This document shows, piece by piece, positions 15,222-24,628 of a stretch of DNA of 64,000 nt; position 1 is the stretch's first letter, and every line of letters begins with the position of its first letter. The DNA comes from CAYUZU01 sp964448675. Lineage in GTDB: Bacteria > Planctomycetota > Phycisphaerae > UBA1845 > Fen-1342. The stretch lies in assembly GCA_964448675.1 (NCBI GenBank), contig CAYUZU010000022.1, positions 21,594 to 85,593 of the forward strand. Direction: 5' to 3'. Both the position numbers and the translations under genes were made by a program. The notes beneath the pieces are model-generated. The model was given only the letters and a program-made list of their open reading frames with translations, made no database searches and had not been told where the DNA came from.

Positions 15222-15629
15222 CTACGTCGACACGCGCCGCAACGGCGTCGGCGAGGTATCGAGCACGACACCGACTTCGAGATGGTCGTCATCCTGGTCG
15301 AGCCGCACGCGCGTGCGGACCACGGTCGCCCAGCGCGTGCCGATCAGGCCGAAGGTCGCCGGCTGATCAGACCCCGGCAGATGCGAGCGCAGTTCGTAGC
15401 GCTGCTGGTCGGCCACGCCGTAACCAAGCGGAACGCGCAGGCACATGCCGCTGGGCGACATGTTCGTGCAGTGCGCCCGCAGCACGGTCGAGCCCTGGTG
15501 ATCGATCATCCACAGGTCGCACATGACCGGCTCACGCATCTCGCCGCGGCGGTCGTCGATGAGGGTGGCCGGCATCGTGCCGGCGTTGGGGATCGTGGCG
15601 GGTTGGAATGTACTTTCGGTCGGGCCCAT
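15222..15629 (-). CDS. PilZ-domain protein
   Basis: 135 aa, start supported by AAGGAG 9 bp before ATG 15629. PilZ domains bind cyclic di-GMP through an N-terminal RxxxR and a (D/N)xSxxG. Here RRGEMREP (about 27-34) and C-T-N-M-S-P-S-G-M (54-62) fit this pattern: the N-x-S-x-S-G is clear and the Arg motif is slightly irregular. The whole protein is one domain, so it is probably a c-di-GMP receiver adapter or one of the many divergent planctomycete PilZ proteins. Single gene between the repeat array and the nuclease gene. Confidence 0.75.
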   Translation of the reverse strand: MGPTESTFQPATIPNAGTMPATLIDDRRGEMREPVMCDLWMIDHQGSTVLRAHCTNMSPSGMCLRVPLGYGVADQQRYELRSHLPGSDQPATFGLIGTRWATVVRTRVRLDQDDDHLEVGVVLDTSPTPLRRVST

Positions 15630-15655
15630 TGAGCAGTCTCCTTGCTCTGAACACC

Positions 15656-16195
15656 TTACGGCGGATCCTCCGCGTCTGGCATACGATCCGGCCGGGCCTC
15701 GTCAGGGCGGACGAGACCGAACTCGGCCAACCACTGCCGGGCGGCTTCGTCGGTCAGCCCGGCTTCCTTTTCTTCAGGTTCGATCCGCTGAGGCGTGGGG
15801 CGCGCGAGATCTCTCAGGAGCGCCGCCCAGAACTCCGCCGAGCGAACCGGCCTGGCTCGACGCCGTCGGGCGGCCTGTCGCACTTCGCGGTCGGTCGAGA
15901 CCACGACGAGTCGGCGGGCGGCCGAGTGGCCGTCGAGTATATCCTGAACAACGGCGTCGGCGTTGGTGCCGCGGCCGCTGTAGGTGACCTGAATGCTGGC
16001 GTGGCCGATCTGTTCGGCCAGCGGGGCTGGGGGGGATGGCCCGTCGAACACGATGTGGACCTGTTCGTTCTGCCGTTCCGCCCAATGCCCGAGCTTGTCA
16101 CAGAGCATCGAACGTCCGAGGAGGACGTCCGGATCCTCCAATTCGCGGGCGGCGTGCAGGAGATTGTTGCCGTCGATCAGCACTGGCACCTGCAC
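15656..16195 (-). CDS. YacP/Rae1-like NYN-domain nuclease
   Basis: PIN/NYN-fold protein related to Bacillus Rae1 (YacP), a ribosome-associated mRNA endonuclease. Conserved acidic motifs are visible: LIDGNNLLH (about 6-14), VHIVFDG (46-52), YSGRGTNADAVVQDIL (71-86) and VVVSTDREVR (95-104). The C-terminal tail (130-179) is charged and probably disordered. Start is GTG 16195, with GTG 16189 as an alternative better spaced from GGAG. Lies 26 bp upstream of the PilZ gene on the same strand, so the two may be cotranscribed. Confidence 0.8.
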   Translation of the reverse strand: MQVPVLIDGNNLLHAARELEDPDVLLGRSMLCDKLGHWAERQNEQVHIVFDGPSPPAPLAEQIGHASIQVTYSGRGTNADAVVQDILDGHSAARRLVVVSTDREVRQAARRRRARPVRSAEFWAALLRDLARPTPQRIEPEEKEAGLTDEAARQWLAEFGLVRPDEARPDRMPDAEDPP

Positions 16196-16306
16196 ACTCC
16201 AATGATTTATGGTACCTCAAGAATGCCTGATATGCAAAGCATAAGTGGGATTCCCCGCAGCAGCCAGCGGCCATTACGCTCGGTACCGTAACACAGGATT
16301 CCGAAG

Positions 16307-17239
16307 ATGTCTGCCCCCCAGTCGCACAGGCCCCGTATCGTCGTTATCGGGTCCGTCAACATGGACCTCGTCGTCGCCGCCCCGGCCATTCCCGCGCCCG
16401 GGCAGACCATCCTCGGCGGGGACTTCGCCACGATTCCGGGCGGCAAGGGCGCCAACCAGGCGGTCGCCGCGGCCCGGCTCGGAGCGGCCGTTTCATGCGT
16501 GGGGCGCGTGGGCGACGACGCGTTTGCGCAGGTGTTGCGCAAAGGGCTTCGTGCGGCGGGCGTGGATGATACGTTTCTGCGAACGACGAACGCGACGGCC
16601 AGCGGCGTGGCGCTGATCGTGGTGGCGCCTGGCGGCGAGAACGCGATCTGCGTCGCGCCCGGGGCGAACGCATGCCTGACCCCGGCCGATATCGACCGGG
16701 CCGAGGAGACCATCGCGTCGGCCCAGGTGTGCCTGCTCCAGCTCGAGACGCCGGCGGAGACGGTCGCGCACGCGGCGGCCCTGGCGCGGCAGCACGGGGT
16801 GGAGGTCATCCTGGATCCGGCGCCGGCGCCCGCGGTGTTGCCGGCGGCGTTGTGGGACGTGGATGTCCTTACGCCGAACGAGACCGAGGCGGCGCAACTG
16901 CTCGCCGGAGAGGCGTTGCCGGCGGAGCCGGCGGGGGTGGGGGCGGCGTTGCGCGGTCGCGGGCCGCGGGCGGTTGTGCTGACGCTCGGGGCAGCGGGGT
17001 GTTATGTGAGCGAAGCGGCGGGCGATGTGGCGCTGCCGGGGCATGCGGTGCCGGCGGTGGATGCGACGGCGGCGGGCGATGCGTTCTCGGCGGCGCTGGC
17101 AGTGGCGCGGGCGGAGGGGCGTTCGTTGCGCGAAGCGGCGCGGTTCGCGAATGCGGCAGGGGCGCTGGCGTGCACAAAACGCGGCGCGCAGCCCTCGGCG
17201 CCGACGCGGGACGAGGTATCAATGATCAATGATCAGTGA
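16307..17239 (+). CDS. rbsK: Ribokinase (PfkB family)
   Basis: Phosphorylates ribose to ribose-5-phosphate with ATP. 310 aa with the family signature set: N-terminal GSVNMDLVV (about 11-19), the PfkB-1 motif GGKGANQAVAAARLGA (44-59), LTPNETEA (187-194) and the C-terminal catalytic DATAAGDAFSAAL, with Asp in AAGD as the general base. Ribokinase proper has DTTAAGDTF; the DATAAGDAF here is a mild variant. The final residues (SMINDQ) come from a dispersed repeat and are probably not functional. It stands alone, with no ribose transporter beside it. Confidence 0.88.
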   Translation: MSAPQSHRPRIVVIGSVNMDLVVAAPAIPAPGQTILGGDFATIPGGKGANQAVAAARLGAAVSCVGRVGDDAFAQVLRKGLRAAGVDDTFLRTTNATASGVALIVVAPGGENAICVAPGANACLTPADIDRAEETIASAQVCLLQLETPAETVAHAAALARQHGVEVILDPAPAPAVLPAALWDVDVLTPNETEAAQLLAGEALPAEPAGVGAALRGRGPRAVVLTLGAAGCYVSEAAGDVALPGHAVPAVDATAAGDAFSAALAVARAEGRSLREAARFANAAGALACTKRGAQPSAPTRDEVSMINDQ

Positions 17240-17320
17240 CCAATGGACATCTGCTGGCCGTCAACTCCAAACGATTGGCTGTCAGCCGGAAAGCCGTCCG
17301 TTGTCAGTCATCAGCGATCC
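17222..17320. repeat. Dispersed TCAG-type repeat
   Basis: Short iterated words (ATCAATGATCAATGATCAG, then GTTGTCAGTCATCAGCGATC) that translate into the QLSAVSYQLSAIS-like peptides seen between genes of many draft genomes. Related stretches occur at 26427-26475, 29085-29108 and 45925-45990. No gene in 17240-17384. Confidence 0.5.
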
Positions 17321-17384
17321 GTGTCTCGCTGGTGAAACCCGCCTACTTCGTTGCGCTGTCGCTCTTCCTCAAGCCCTCAGTCCT

Positions 17385-18026
17385 TCATCCCCTCCGCGCC
17401 GTCGGCGTGCCGCACTCCGGGCAGACGCCGCTGGTGTTGCCAATGAGGCTGTAACCGCACTTGGTGCAGGCGAAGGGCTGACCAAGGTAGAGCAGGTCGT
17501 CGTCAGCGACGTTCCAGGGCCAGGCGCGCAGGCCGGAGTCGCGCAGTCTTGCGGCCGCCGTCAAGCCAGCGCCCATGAGCGTGAGTTGCGAGAGACAGGG
17601 AATCAGGGTCAGCAACGTCGCGATTACACGCAGCGCTGGGGGATAGCCCATGGCCCTCATCATGGTCAGGAGTGGGGGCAGTCCCGCGAGGGTAAGAACG
17701 AGTGACAGAATGCACGACGTCCACTGCAGTACTTCGACGAATGCGGACGCGCCGGCGATGGTCACCGGGATCAGCCCGTAGGCGAGGCCGTAGATCGGCA
17801 GGGTCAACAGTGGCAGGATGAGCAACCAGAGGGCGGCGCGGCAGGCGCGGCGGATGTCTTCTCCGTCCATGGCCCACAGCGCGACGGGCGGGTTGCGCTT
17901 CAGGTCCAGGCCGCAGGTCGGGCATCCCGCCGGCTCCGGCCCTTCCACGATGGACGTATGGCATGCCGGGCACACTTGTTCGTAGCGTTGTCGCAACCCG
18001 ATCCCTCCGTCAACGCGAGGCAACAA
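17385..18026 (-). CDS. Membrane protein with two zinc ribbons
   Basis: 213 aa. N-terminal CPACH...GCPTCG (about 19-38) and C-terminal FACTKCGYSLIG...CPECG (187-207) are treble-clef zinc ribbons of the type common in Phycisphaerae membrane proteins. Between them are about four membrane helices (65-90, 93-120, 125-140, 143-165). Function unknown. The listed start is TTG 18026; a TTG about 10 codons later is equally possible, since no good ribosome-binding site separates them. Confidence 0.7.
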   Translation of the reverse strand: MLPRVDGGIGLRQRYEQVCPACHTSIVEGPEPAGCPTCGLDLKRNPPVALWAMDGEDIRRACRAALWLLILPLLTLPIYGLAYGLIPVTIAGASAFVEVLQWTSCILSLVLTLAGLPPLLTMMRAMGYPPALRVIATLLTLIPCLSQLTLMGAGLTAAARLRDSGLRAWPWNVADDDLLYLGQPFACTKCGYSLIGNTSGVCPECGTPTARRG

Positions 18027-18162
18027 AGCCGCAAGGTAACGAGGTGACGGCGAAATCGCGATTCGCCAAGTGCAACCCGCCTATCCCTCGTGCCGGTTTC
18101 GGCGGGTGGAACGCGCCCCACCCTCCGTCGCTCCATCGCTTCGTCGCTCTTCCTCATTCCCC

Positions 18163-18825
18163 TCACGCATAATTCGAGAACCGTGCGAGGTCGAGCTCGC
18201 GGCCGAGGACCATGAGCACCTGCCCCTCGCGGATCTCCGTGTTCGCCTTGGGCAGGAAGTGGAAGTGCTCCTCGTGCTGTTCGCGGATGGCGAGGATGAG
18301 AATGTCGAAGCTGCCGCGCAGCTCGAGGGCGCCGAGCGTCTTGCCATGTGTGCCCGCCGGCGCGTTGACCTCGATGATGCGGTAGTCCTCGCCCAGCGGG
18401 AACATGTCGCGGATGTCGGGGTTGGTGACCAGCCGCGCCAGCCGTTCGGCTGCGTTGCGCTCGGGAAAGACGATCTCGTCAACACCGACGGCGGCGAGGA
18501 TCTGCGCATGGTCCTCGTTAATGGCGGTGGAGCGGATCGACTTCATCTCGATGCGCTTCAGGTTGAGGGCGCAGATGATGCTGGCTTCCATCTGCCGCTC
18601 GCCGAGACAGATGACGACCTCATCGATCTCGTCGGTCAGGACGGTCTCGAGCATCTCCTGCTTGCGCGCGTCGCCGATCACGGCGCGGTGCACATCGTCG
18701 CGGATGCCATTGACGCGGGTTTCGTTCAGGTCGATGACGAGCACTTCGCAGCCCATGCTGACCAGCGTGCGGGCCAGGTGGCTGCCGAACTTGCCCAGGC
18801 CGATGACGCAGACTTGCTTGCTCAT
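18163..18825 (-). CDS. ktrA: KtrA potassium-channel gating subunit
   Basis: Cytoplasmic RCK regulator of the Ktr K+ uptake system. 220 aa from ATG 18825 with GGAG upstream. Rossmann RCK-N domain with VIGLGKFGSHLAR (about 5-17, GxGxxG-type nucleotide-binding loop), the acidic end of strand 2 (VLVIDLNE) and IGDAR; a TrkA-C domain from about 135 with GKTLGALELRG. It follows ktrB by 10 bp on the same strand, so the transporter and its gate are made together. Binding of ATP/ADP or NAD and c-di-AMP is known for the family, not shown here. Confidence 0.92.
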   Translation of the reverse strand: MSKQVCVIGLGKFGSHLARTLVSMGCEVLVIDLNETRVNGIRDDVHRAVIGDARKQEMLETVLTDEIDEVVICLGERQMEASIICALNLKRIEMKSIRSTAINEDHAQILAAVGVDEIVFPERNAAERLARLVTNPDIRDMFPLGEDYRIIEVNAPAGTHGKTLGALELRGSFDILILAIREQHEEHFHFLPKANTEIREGQVLMVLGRELDLARFSNYA

Positions 18826-18835
18826 GACGATCTCC

Positions 18836-20182
18836 TCAGCCGACCATGACACGTTCGGCGGGATAACGGTACAACGCGGGCGGTGTCGGCAGCACCGCCA
18901 GGGCGATGGTCAGCGGCCCCAGCCGGCCGATGAACATCGACGCGATGATCCACAGTTTGCTCGGCGCCGACAGCTCCGCCGTGATGCCCGCCGACAGGCC
19001 GACCGTCGCGAACGCCGACACCTGTTCGAAGATCAGGTGCTCGAACGCGAGGCGGCCCTTGGGCGATTCGAGCAGCGTCAGCACCATGACGCCGAGCAGA
19101 TTCCACAGGGCCGCCAGTGCGAGCACCAGTGCCGCGCGGCGGACGATGTCGTGCGGCACGTGGCGGCCGGCGATGTTCACATCGTCCCAGCCGCGCAGCC
19201 GGGCGTGAATCCGCGCCAGCCATACCGCGAAGGTGGTGTTCTTGATGCCGCCGGCGCACGACCCCGGCGAGCCGCCGATGAACATCAGTGCGATGAGAAT
19301 GAGCAGTGACGCCAGCGGCAATGCGCCGATGTCGACCGTGTTGAAGCCGGCGGTGCGGGCGGTGATCGATTGAAACAGGCCGTGACCGGCGCGGCCGAGG
19401 AAGGTGTCCTCGTCGCCGCCGAGGCCGAGCAGGGCGAGCAGCACGGCGCCGGTGACGATGAGCAAGCCGCTGGTGACGAGAATGACGCGCGTCTGCAGGC
19501 TCCACGAGACGCTCCGCGGGGCCGCCCCGCGCAAACGCTGCCACGACCGGCTCAGAAACTCGAGCCAGACCATGTAGCCTAGCCCGCCGGCGACGATCAG
19601 CAGCGCCAGCGTCGTGAGCACCCAGGGCGAGCCGCGCAGCGCAATCGCGTTCTCCGTCTCGACCGAGAAGCCGGCGTTGCAGAACGCCGAGACGGCGTGA
19701 AAGGCCGCGTCGAACACGCCGCCGGGAAGATCGGCCGCCCGCATGCCGTACCAGATGGCGCCCGTGCCGGCGGTTTCGAACGCCAGGGTGATGGCGGCGA
19801 TGCGCACGAGCGCCCGGCGGAGGTCGCCGCGGGGCTCCTGGCCGAAGAAGCTCGAACGCCAGGCGACCTGTGAGGTGAACGAGATGCGGCGGTGCAGCAA
19901 CTGGGCGGCGAGGGCCCCGAAGGTCATCACGCCGAGCCCGCCAAGCTGGAACAGCACGAGAATGACGGTCTGGCCGAACCGCGACCAGGCGGTGGCGGTG
20001 TCCACCGTGATCAGGCCGGTGACACAGACGGCAGAGGTGGCGGTGAAGAGGGTGTCGACCAGCGAGACGGGCTGGTTGGTCTGGGCGACCGGGAGCGAGA
20101 GCAGGGCGGTGCCGACGGCAATCAGGGCGGCAAACGTGCTGACCAGCACGAGTTCCGGGCGGTGAATCGCGGTGGTGAGCAC
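18836..20182 (-). CDS. ktrB: KtrB/TrkH-family potassium transporter
   Basis: Inner-membrane K+ (Na+-coupled) uptake subunit. 448 aa with about ten hydrophobic segments and four pore-loop motifs with selectivity-filter glycines: TSAVCVTGLITVDTA (about 49-63), FCNAGFSV (167-174), ITARTAGFNTVD (275-286) and the later FATVGLSAGIT. These match the four M1-P-M2 repeats of the TrkH/KtrB fold. GTG start at 20182 has GGAG 9 bp upstream. Cotranscribed with ktrA. Confidence 0.93.
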   Translation of the reverse strand: MLTTAIHRPELVLVSTFAALIAVGTALLSLPVAQTNQPVSLVDTLFTATSAVCVTGLITVDTATAWSRFGQTVILVLFQLGGLGVMTFGALAAQLLHRRISFTSQVAWRSSFFGQEPRGDLRRALVRIAAITLAFETAGTGAIWYGMRAADLPGGVFDAAFHAVSAFCNAGFSVETENAIALRGSPWVLTTLALLIVAGGLGYMVWLEFLSRSWQRLRGAAPRSVSWSLQTRVILVTSGLLIVTGAVLLALLGLGGDEDTFLGRAGHGLFQSITARTAGFNTVDIGALPLASLLILIALMFIGGSPGSCAGGIKNTTFAVWLARIHARLRGWDDVNIAGRHVPHDIVRRAALVLALAALWNLLGVMVLTLLESPKGRLAFEHLIFEQVSAFATVGLSAGITAELSAPSKLWIIASMFIGRLGPLTIALAVLPTPPALYRYPAERVMVG

Positions 20183-20393
20183 GCCGATCGCTCCCGTGGC
20201 CGGCGGGCCGGAGTCGGGTGACCGTCATCCGGTGGCCCGCAGGGCGCATGGTAGGCGATTCGCGGTCCGAGGGTAGGGGCCGGGGTCGCCTTGCGGGGGT
20301 GCGGGGCGGTGAGTATCGTGTGTGATTGCTTGGGGGCCGATGGCGTCGTGGGTCGCCGTCGCTTCAGTATGGGTAGCCAGGCGGGAGTCTGAC

Positions 20394-21200
20394 ATGAGTC
20401 GAACGATCGCAGCAGTTATTGTCGGTTTGGTGACCACGGCGGGGGCGCTGGCGCAGTTGCCGGGCATGCCGCGCGGACGCAGCAACGGTCTGCAGGGCGA
20501 GGCGAAGCTGCGCTGGGTGACCGAGCGGTTGGAGCTCGACGAGCAGCAGCAGCAGCTCGCCGAGGATCTCATCGCGCTTTATCACGCCGAGCTCGAGGAA
20601 GCCAAGCAGAACACGGTCCAGATCCTGCGGCGGATCCAGGCCAAGCTGGCCGAGATTGACGAGGCCAAGGCCGCCGGCGACACGGAGCGCGTCCGGCGGT
20701 TGCAGGCCGAGTTGGCTGAGATGGGGCCGGAGACCGGGGCCGAGAAGCGCTTTTTCCGCAGCCTGAGCGAGGTGCTGACGCCGGAGCAGAAGGCCCGGAT
20801 CGAGCAGTTGCGCAAGGAGGCGGCGCAGGTCCGCGCGACGCCGCAGCCCCGGAACAAGCCGACCGTGGTCGAGCCGACGCCGCCGGGGCAACAGCCTGCG
20901 CAGCCCGAGGCGAAGCCGGCGGCGGGCGAGCCATTGCGGCCGGCGGCGGTGCTGCGGGCGGTGCTTGCGACGGAGCTCGACAAGGCGCAGCGAACGCAAT
21001 TGGAGCAGGTGCTGGCGGATTTCCGCGAGGAGATGCGCGTGCGGCCGCCGCGGGGCGACGAGGATCGCCAGCAGAAGGTGAAGGACCTGATCAAGCAGGT
21101 GAAGGGGCTGCTGAAGGCGGAACAGCAGAGCGAGTTCGACGAGCAGATCGACGACTTCTCGGCGGAGCCGGAGGCTGCGGACAAGCCGGAGGTGCGTTAG
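20394..21200 (+). CDS. Secreted helical protein, Spy/CpxP-like
   Basis: 268 aa from ATG 20394 (GGGAG upstream). Residues 1-21 form a signal peptide ending ALA. Two heptad-rich helical regions follow (about 30-130 and 185-268) separated by a Pro/Gln-rich linker (140-180). The phrases LTPEQKARIEQLRKE and LDKAQRTQLEQVLADF resemble the LTxxQ motifs of Spy/CpxP periplasmic chaperones and zinc-binding relatives, but the length is larger than Spy. Convergent with icd. Assignment tentative; location in the periplasm is likely. Confidence 0.65.
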   Translation: MSRTIAAVIVGLVTTAGALAQLPGMPRGRSNGLQGEAKLRWVTERLELDEQQQQLAEDLIALYHAELEEAKQNTVQILRRIQAKLAEIDEAKAAGDTERVRRLQAELAEMGPETGAEKRFFRSLSEVLTPEQKARIEQLRKEAAQVRATPQPRNKPTVVEPTPPGQQPAQPEAKPAAGEPLRPAAVLRAVLATELDKAQRTQLEQVLADFREEMRVRPPRGDEDRQQKVKDLIKQVKGLLKAEQQSEFDEQIDDFSAEPEAADKPEVR

Positions 21201-21221
21201 CGCACGCGGCGCTTGCGTGCG
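21201..21221. terminator. Hairpin between convergent genes
   Basis: CGCACGC-GGCGCTT-GCGTGCG directly after the stop codon at 21200, with a second hairpin (ACAGCGC/GCGCTGT) near 21266-21293. Neither has a T-tract; they may act as a shared bidirectional stop or protect 3' ends for the convergent icd. Confidence 0.4.
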
Positions 21222-21372
21222 GGTGGGGACTGTTGTAGCGGCGGCGTTCGAATCGCACGGCTCACAGCGCCGTGGCGCACGGTAGCGCTGTACGCGCCCT
21301 GGCGGGCACGGTTCGGATTCGCGGCGCGCGGCGCCTCTCCTGTATCCTGACGGACGTGGCCGCCGCGTGCGG

Positions 21373-22689
21373 TCAGCCCATGTGCTTGACGACTGCGTCG
21401 CCGAACTCGCTGCACTTCAGCAGCGTGGCACCCTCCATGAGCCGCTCGAAGTCGTACGTCACCGTCTTGGCGGCGATTGCGCCCTCAACACCCTTGATGA
21501 TCAGGTCAGCCGCCTCGGTCCAGCCCATGTAGCGGAACATCATTTCGCCCGACAGGATCACGCTGCCCGGGTTGACCTTGTCCTGCCCGGCGTACTTGGG
21601 GGCGGTGCCGTGGGTGGCTTCGAAGATGGCGTGGCCCGAATCGTAGTTGATGTTGCCGCCCGGCGCGATGCCGATGCCGCCGACGCAGGCCGCCAGGGCG
21701 TCGCTGATGTAGTCGCCGTTGAGGTTCATGGTGGCGACGACGTCGTACTCGGCCGGCCGCGTGAGGATCTGCTGGAGAAACGCGTCGGCGATCACGTCCT
21801 TGATGACGATGTCGTGGCCGATCGTGTCGCCGGGCTTGACGGGGGCGGTGGCGGCGGCCGCGCTCGCGTCGAGCTTGGTACCGGCCTTGATGATCTGCCA
21901 TGGTCCGCCATCCAGGTCGACCGCGCCGAACCGTTCGCGCGCGACCTGGTAACCCCAGTCGCGGAAGGCCCCCTCGGTGAACTTCATGATGTTGCCCTTG
22001 TGCACCAGCGTGACGCTCTGGCGGCCGCGCGCGATGGCGTAGTCGATGGCCGCCGTCACCAGGCGGGTCGTGCCCTCCTGGCTGACGGGCTTGATGCCGA
22101 TGCCGGCCGTGTCGGGGAAGCGCACCTTCTTCATCAGTTCGGGAAAGGCGACGGCGAAGCGCTGCTTGAACTGGTCACATTCGGGCGTGCCGTGCTGGAA
22201 CTCGATGCCGGCGTAAATGTCTTCCGAGTTTTCGCGGAAGATGACCATGTCGGTCTTTTCGGGGTGCTTGACCGGGCTGGGCACGCCCTGGAAGTAGCGC
22301 ACCGGGCGCAGGCACACGTACAGGTCGAGAATCTGGCGCAGGGCCACGTTGAGTGAGCGGATGCCGCCGCCGACGGGCGTGGTCAACGGTCCCTTGATCC
22401 CGACGTGGAACTCGCGAAAAGCCTCGATGGTGTCGTCGGGCAGCCAGGTGTCGAACTGGTCCTTGGCGGCCTGACCGGCAAAAACTTCCATCCAGGCGAC
22501 CTTTCGCTTGCCGCGGTATGCTTTCTCGACGGCGGCATCGAAAACGGTTTGCGAGGCGTGCCAGATGTCGGGACCGGTGCCGTCGCCGCGAATGAAGGGG
22601 AGAATCGGCTGATCAGGCACCTCGAGGGCCTGGGCGCTGCGGCGAATCGTCTCTCCCGGCGGAACTTGCGTGGTTTTATAAGACGCCAT
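21373..22689 (-). CDS. icd: Isocitrate dehydrogenase (NADP-type)
   Basis: Oxidative decarboxylation of isocitrate to 2-oxoglutarate in the TCA cycle. 438 aa, similar in length to E. coli Icd (416). Visible motifs: FIRGDGTGPDIW near the N-terminus, GGIRSLNVALRQILDLYVCLRPVRY-type substrate region with the phospho-switch Ser in RSLN, FRENSEDIYAGIE, and NYDSGHAIFEATHGTAPKYAG followed by NPGSVILSG for Mg/isocitrate and cofactor binding. ATG 22689 is preceded by GGGAG. Stands alone, divergent from rpoN. Confidence 0.95.
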   Translation of the reverse strand: MASYKTTQVPPGETIRRSAQALEVPDQPILPFIRGDGTGPDIWHASQTVFDAAVEKAYRGKRKVAWMEVFAGQAAKDQFDTWLPDDTIEAFREFHVGIKGPLTTPVGGGIRSLNVALRQILDLYVCLRPVRYFQGVPSPVKHPEKTDMVIFRENSEDIYAGIEFQHGTPECDQFKQRFAVAFPELMKKVRFPDTAGIGIKPVSQEGTTRLVTAAIDYAIARGRQSVTLVHKGNIMKFTEGAFRDWGYQVARERFGAVDLDGGPWQIIKAGTKLDASAAAATAPVKPGDTIGHDIVIKDVIADAFLQQILTRPAEYDVVATMNLNGDYISDALAACVGGIGIAPGGNINYDSGHAIFEATHGTAPKYAGQDKVNPGSVILSGEMMFRYMGWTEAADLIIKGVEGAIAAKTVTYDFERLMEGATLLKCSEFGDAVVKHMG

Positions 22690-23019
22690 GACTCAATGAT
22701 CTCCCTTCCTGTGGTCGGCCAGAGGCCGGCGTGTGTCGGCTTCGGGCGCACCCGCGGCAGCGATTCCGGCCCGCGATTGCCGATAAGCATACACATGATC
22801 GCCCGGTCCGAACACCCGCCCGACGTGCAGCCGCCCGCTGCACCGCTTCGCAGGCCGTCTTTGACTCTGCTCAGGGCGCGACTTATCCTAGAAGCGAAAG
22901 GAGTTCTTTCGCAAGGCGCAGCGGCCTCGGCGTGGCCGAGGTGGGCCGACCTGGCGGTGGGCCGTCGCTGTGGCGTTGCGGGTGGGGCCGCGGCCGAAGC
23001 ACCTTGCAGGTAGAGCACG
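22690..23019. other. Divergent promoter region icd/rpoN (330 bp)
   Basis: No ORF of note. Contains a hairpin CCTCGGC-GTG-GCCGAGG near 22923-22939. No convincing sigma-70 or sigma-54 promoter could be pinned; a GG...TTGC arrangement just before rpoN has the wrong spacing. Confidence 0.5.
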
Positions 23020-24498
23020 ATGTCCCAGGTACTGTCGCAACTTCCGCGCCAACTGCTGCAACAGCAGCAGCGTCTTACGCCGCAGTTGATCCAGGCGATG
23101 GATATTCTGCAGCTCAACGCACTGGCGCTGGAGTCGCGGATTGCGCAGGAGCTGGACGGCAACCCGGCGCTCGAGCTGGTCCCCGGCGAGGACGAGGTCG
23201 CGCCGCAGGAGCCCGAGGCGGCGGGGGACGACCGCGAGGGCGAGCGGGCGCTGGTGGTGCAGGACGGTGACGCGGGGGAGTTCGAGCGGCTCGACAGCCT
23301 GGTCCGCGAGTACGACTGGATCGACGACGATGCCGAGTACGACGGCCGCAAGTCGCGGGCCCGGGCGCTGGAAGAGGCCGACGGCAAGCTGGACGCGATG
23401 GCCAACACCGCGGCCCGGCCGCAGAGCCTTTACGAATACCTGACGCAGCAGTGGTCGCTGGTCGAGACCGACGAGCGCACGCGCGCGCTCGGGCAGGCGA
23501 TCATCGACCAGGTGGACGACGGCGGGCGACTGGGCGTCGCGCTCGAGGAGGTCGGCGCGCCGCTTGACCCGCCGCCGACGCCGGACGAAAAGGACGCGGC
23601 GTTGCGGGCGGTGCAGGCGCTCGATCCGCCGGGGATTGCGGCCCGGTCCTTGCAGGAGTGTCTGCTGCTGCAACTGCGGGCGTTGCCGGGGAACAACGAG
23701 CTCGAGCAGCGGATTATTCGCGAGCATTTCAGCGATCTGCAGAAGAACCGGCTGCCGGCGATCGCCCGCGCGCTGGGCGTGGACGTCGAGGAGGTCAAGG
23801 CGGCGCTGGAGGTGATTGGCCGGCTGTCGATGCACCCGGGGACGGACGTGGTCGAGCAGCAGACGCCGGCGCTGGTGCCCGATCTGGTCGTGGAATACAA
23901 CGACCAGGAAGACAAGTATGACGTGCGGCTGACGCGGAACAACGCGCGCGAGCTGCGCATCGCGCCGGAGTTTCGCGAGCTGCTCAAGCGGTCGCGGCAG
24001 GATCCGCACGCCCGCGACTTCGTCAAGCAGAAGATCGAGGCTGCCGGCGCGATCATCGACGCGGTGCGGTTCCGGCGCGAGCGGCTGCTCGAGGTCGGCA
24101 AGGCGGTGGTCGAGGCGCAGCGTGGTTTCCTCGATCACGGGCCGCAGCATCTGCGGGTGTTACGGATGAGCGACCTGGCCGAGCGGTTCGGTTGTGATCC
24201 GTCGACCATCAGCCGGACGGTGGACGAGAAGTACATCCAGACGCCGCGGGGAATCTTCCCGCTGCGCCAGTTCTTCACCGGTGGGGCGGCCACCGAGAGC
24301 GGCGAGGAGCTGGGCTGGGCCAGCATCAAGGCCAAGGTCCAGGAGATCATCGACGCCGAGGACAAGCGTGCCCCGCTCAGCGACGACGAGATTGTCGAGC
24401 GGTTGAAGCAGCAGGGCGTCGAGATCAAGCGGCGCACCGTGGCAAAATACCGGGCGCAGCTCGACATCCCGACCGCGCGGCAGCGGCGGCAGTACTGA
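23020..24498 (+). CDS. rpoN: RNA polymerase sigma-54 factor
   Basis: Alternative sigma factor that requires AAA+ enhancer-binding proteins. 492 aa: Gln-rich region I (1-45; LPRQLLQQQQRLTPQLIQAMDILQ) that contacts activators, an acidic region II (45-130), the core-binding domain, and the DNA-binding domain with HTH (LAERFGCDPSTISRTVDEKY, about 386-405) and the RpoN box KRRTVAKYR at 470-478. Length typical. No cognate activator gene is seen within the window. Confidence 0.96.
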   Translation: MSQVLSQLPRQLLQQQQRLTPQLIQAMDILQLNALALESRIAQELDGNPALELVPGEDEVAPQEPEAAGDDREGERALVVQDGDAGEFERLDSLVREYDWIDDDAEYDGRKSRARALEEADGKLDAMANTAARPQSLYEYLTQQWSLVETDERTRALGQAIIDQVDDGGRLGVALEEVGAPLDPPPTPDEKDAALRAVQALDPPGIAARSLQECLLLQLRALPGNNELEQRIIREHFSDLQKNRLPAIARALGVDVEEVKAALEVIGRLSMHPGTDVVEQQTPALVPDLVVEYNDQEDKYDVRLTRNNARELRIAPEFRELLKRSRQDPHARDFVKQKIEAAGAIIDAVRFRRERLLEVGKAVVEAQRGFLDHGPQHLRVLRMSDLAERFGCDPSTISRTVDEKYIQTPRGIFPLRQFFTGGAATESGEELGWASIKAKVQEIIDAEDKRAPLSDDEIVERLKQQGVEIKRRTVAKYRAQLDIPTARQRRQY

Positions 24499-24628
24499 GC
24501 CGCGGCTGGCGCGGCTGCGCGGGGGGCCCGAGGGAATTCCTTTCTGCATTGGCGGGCGATGTGCTATTCTCGGTCGGGTGCGTTGCCGGGCCCTCGAGCG
24601 CGTTTTCGCCCGGCCGGAGGGTTGGAAC

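Noticed and set aside
21241..21270. tRNA T-arm (GTTCGAATC)
   Set aside because: No flanking stem pairs and no anticodon or acceptor arms around it.
22980..23019. Sigma-54 promoter before rpoN
   Set aside because: The GG and GC elements are 12 rather than 10 bases apart.
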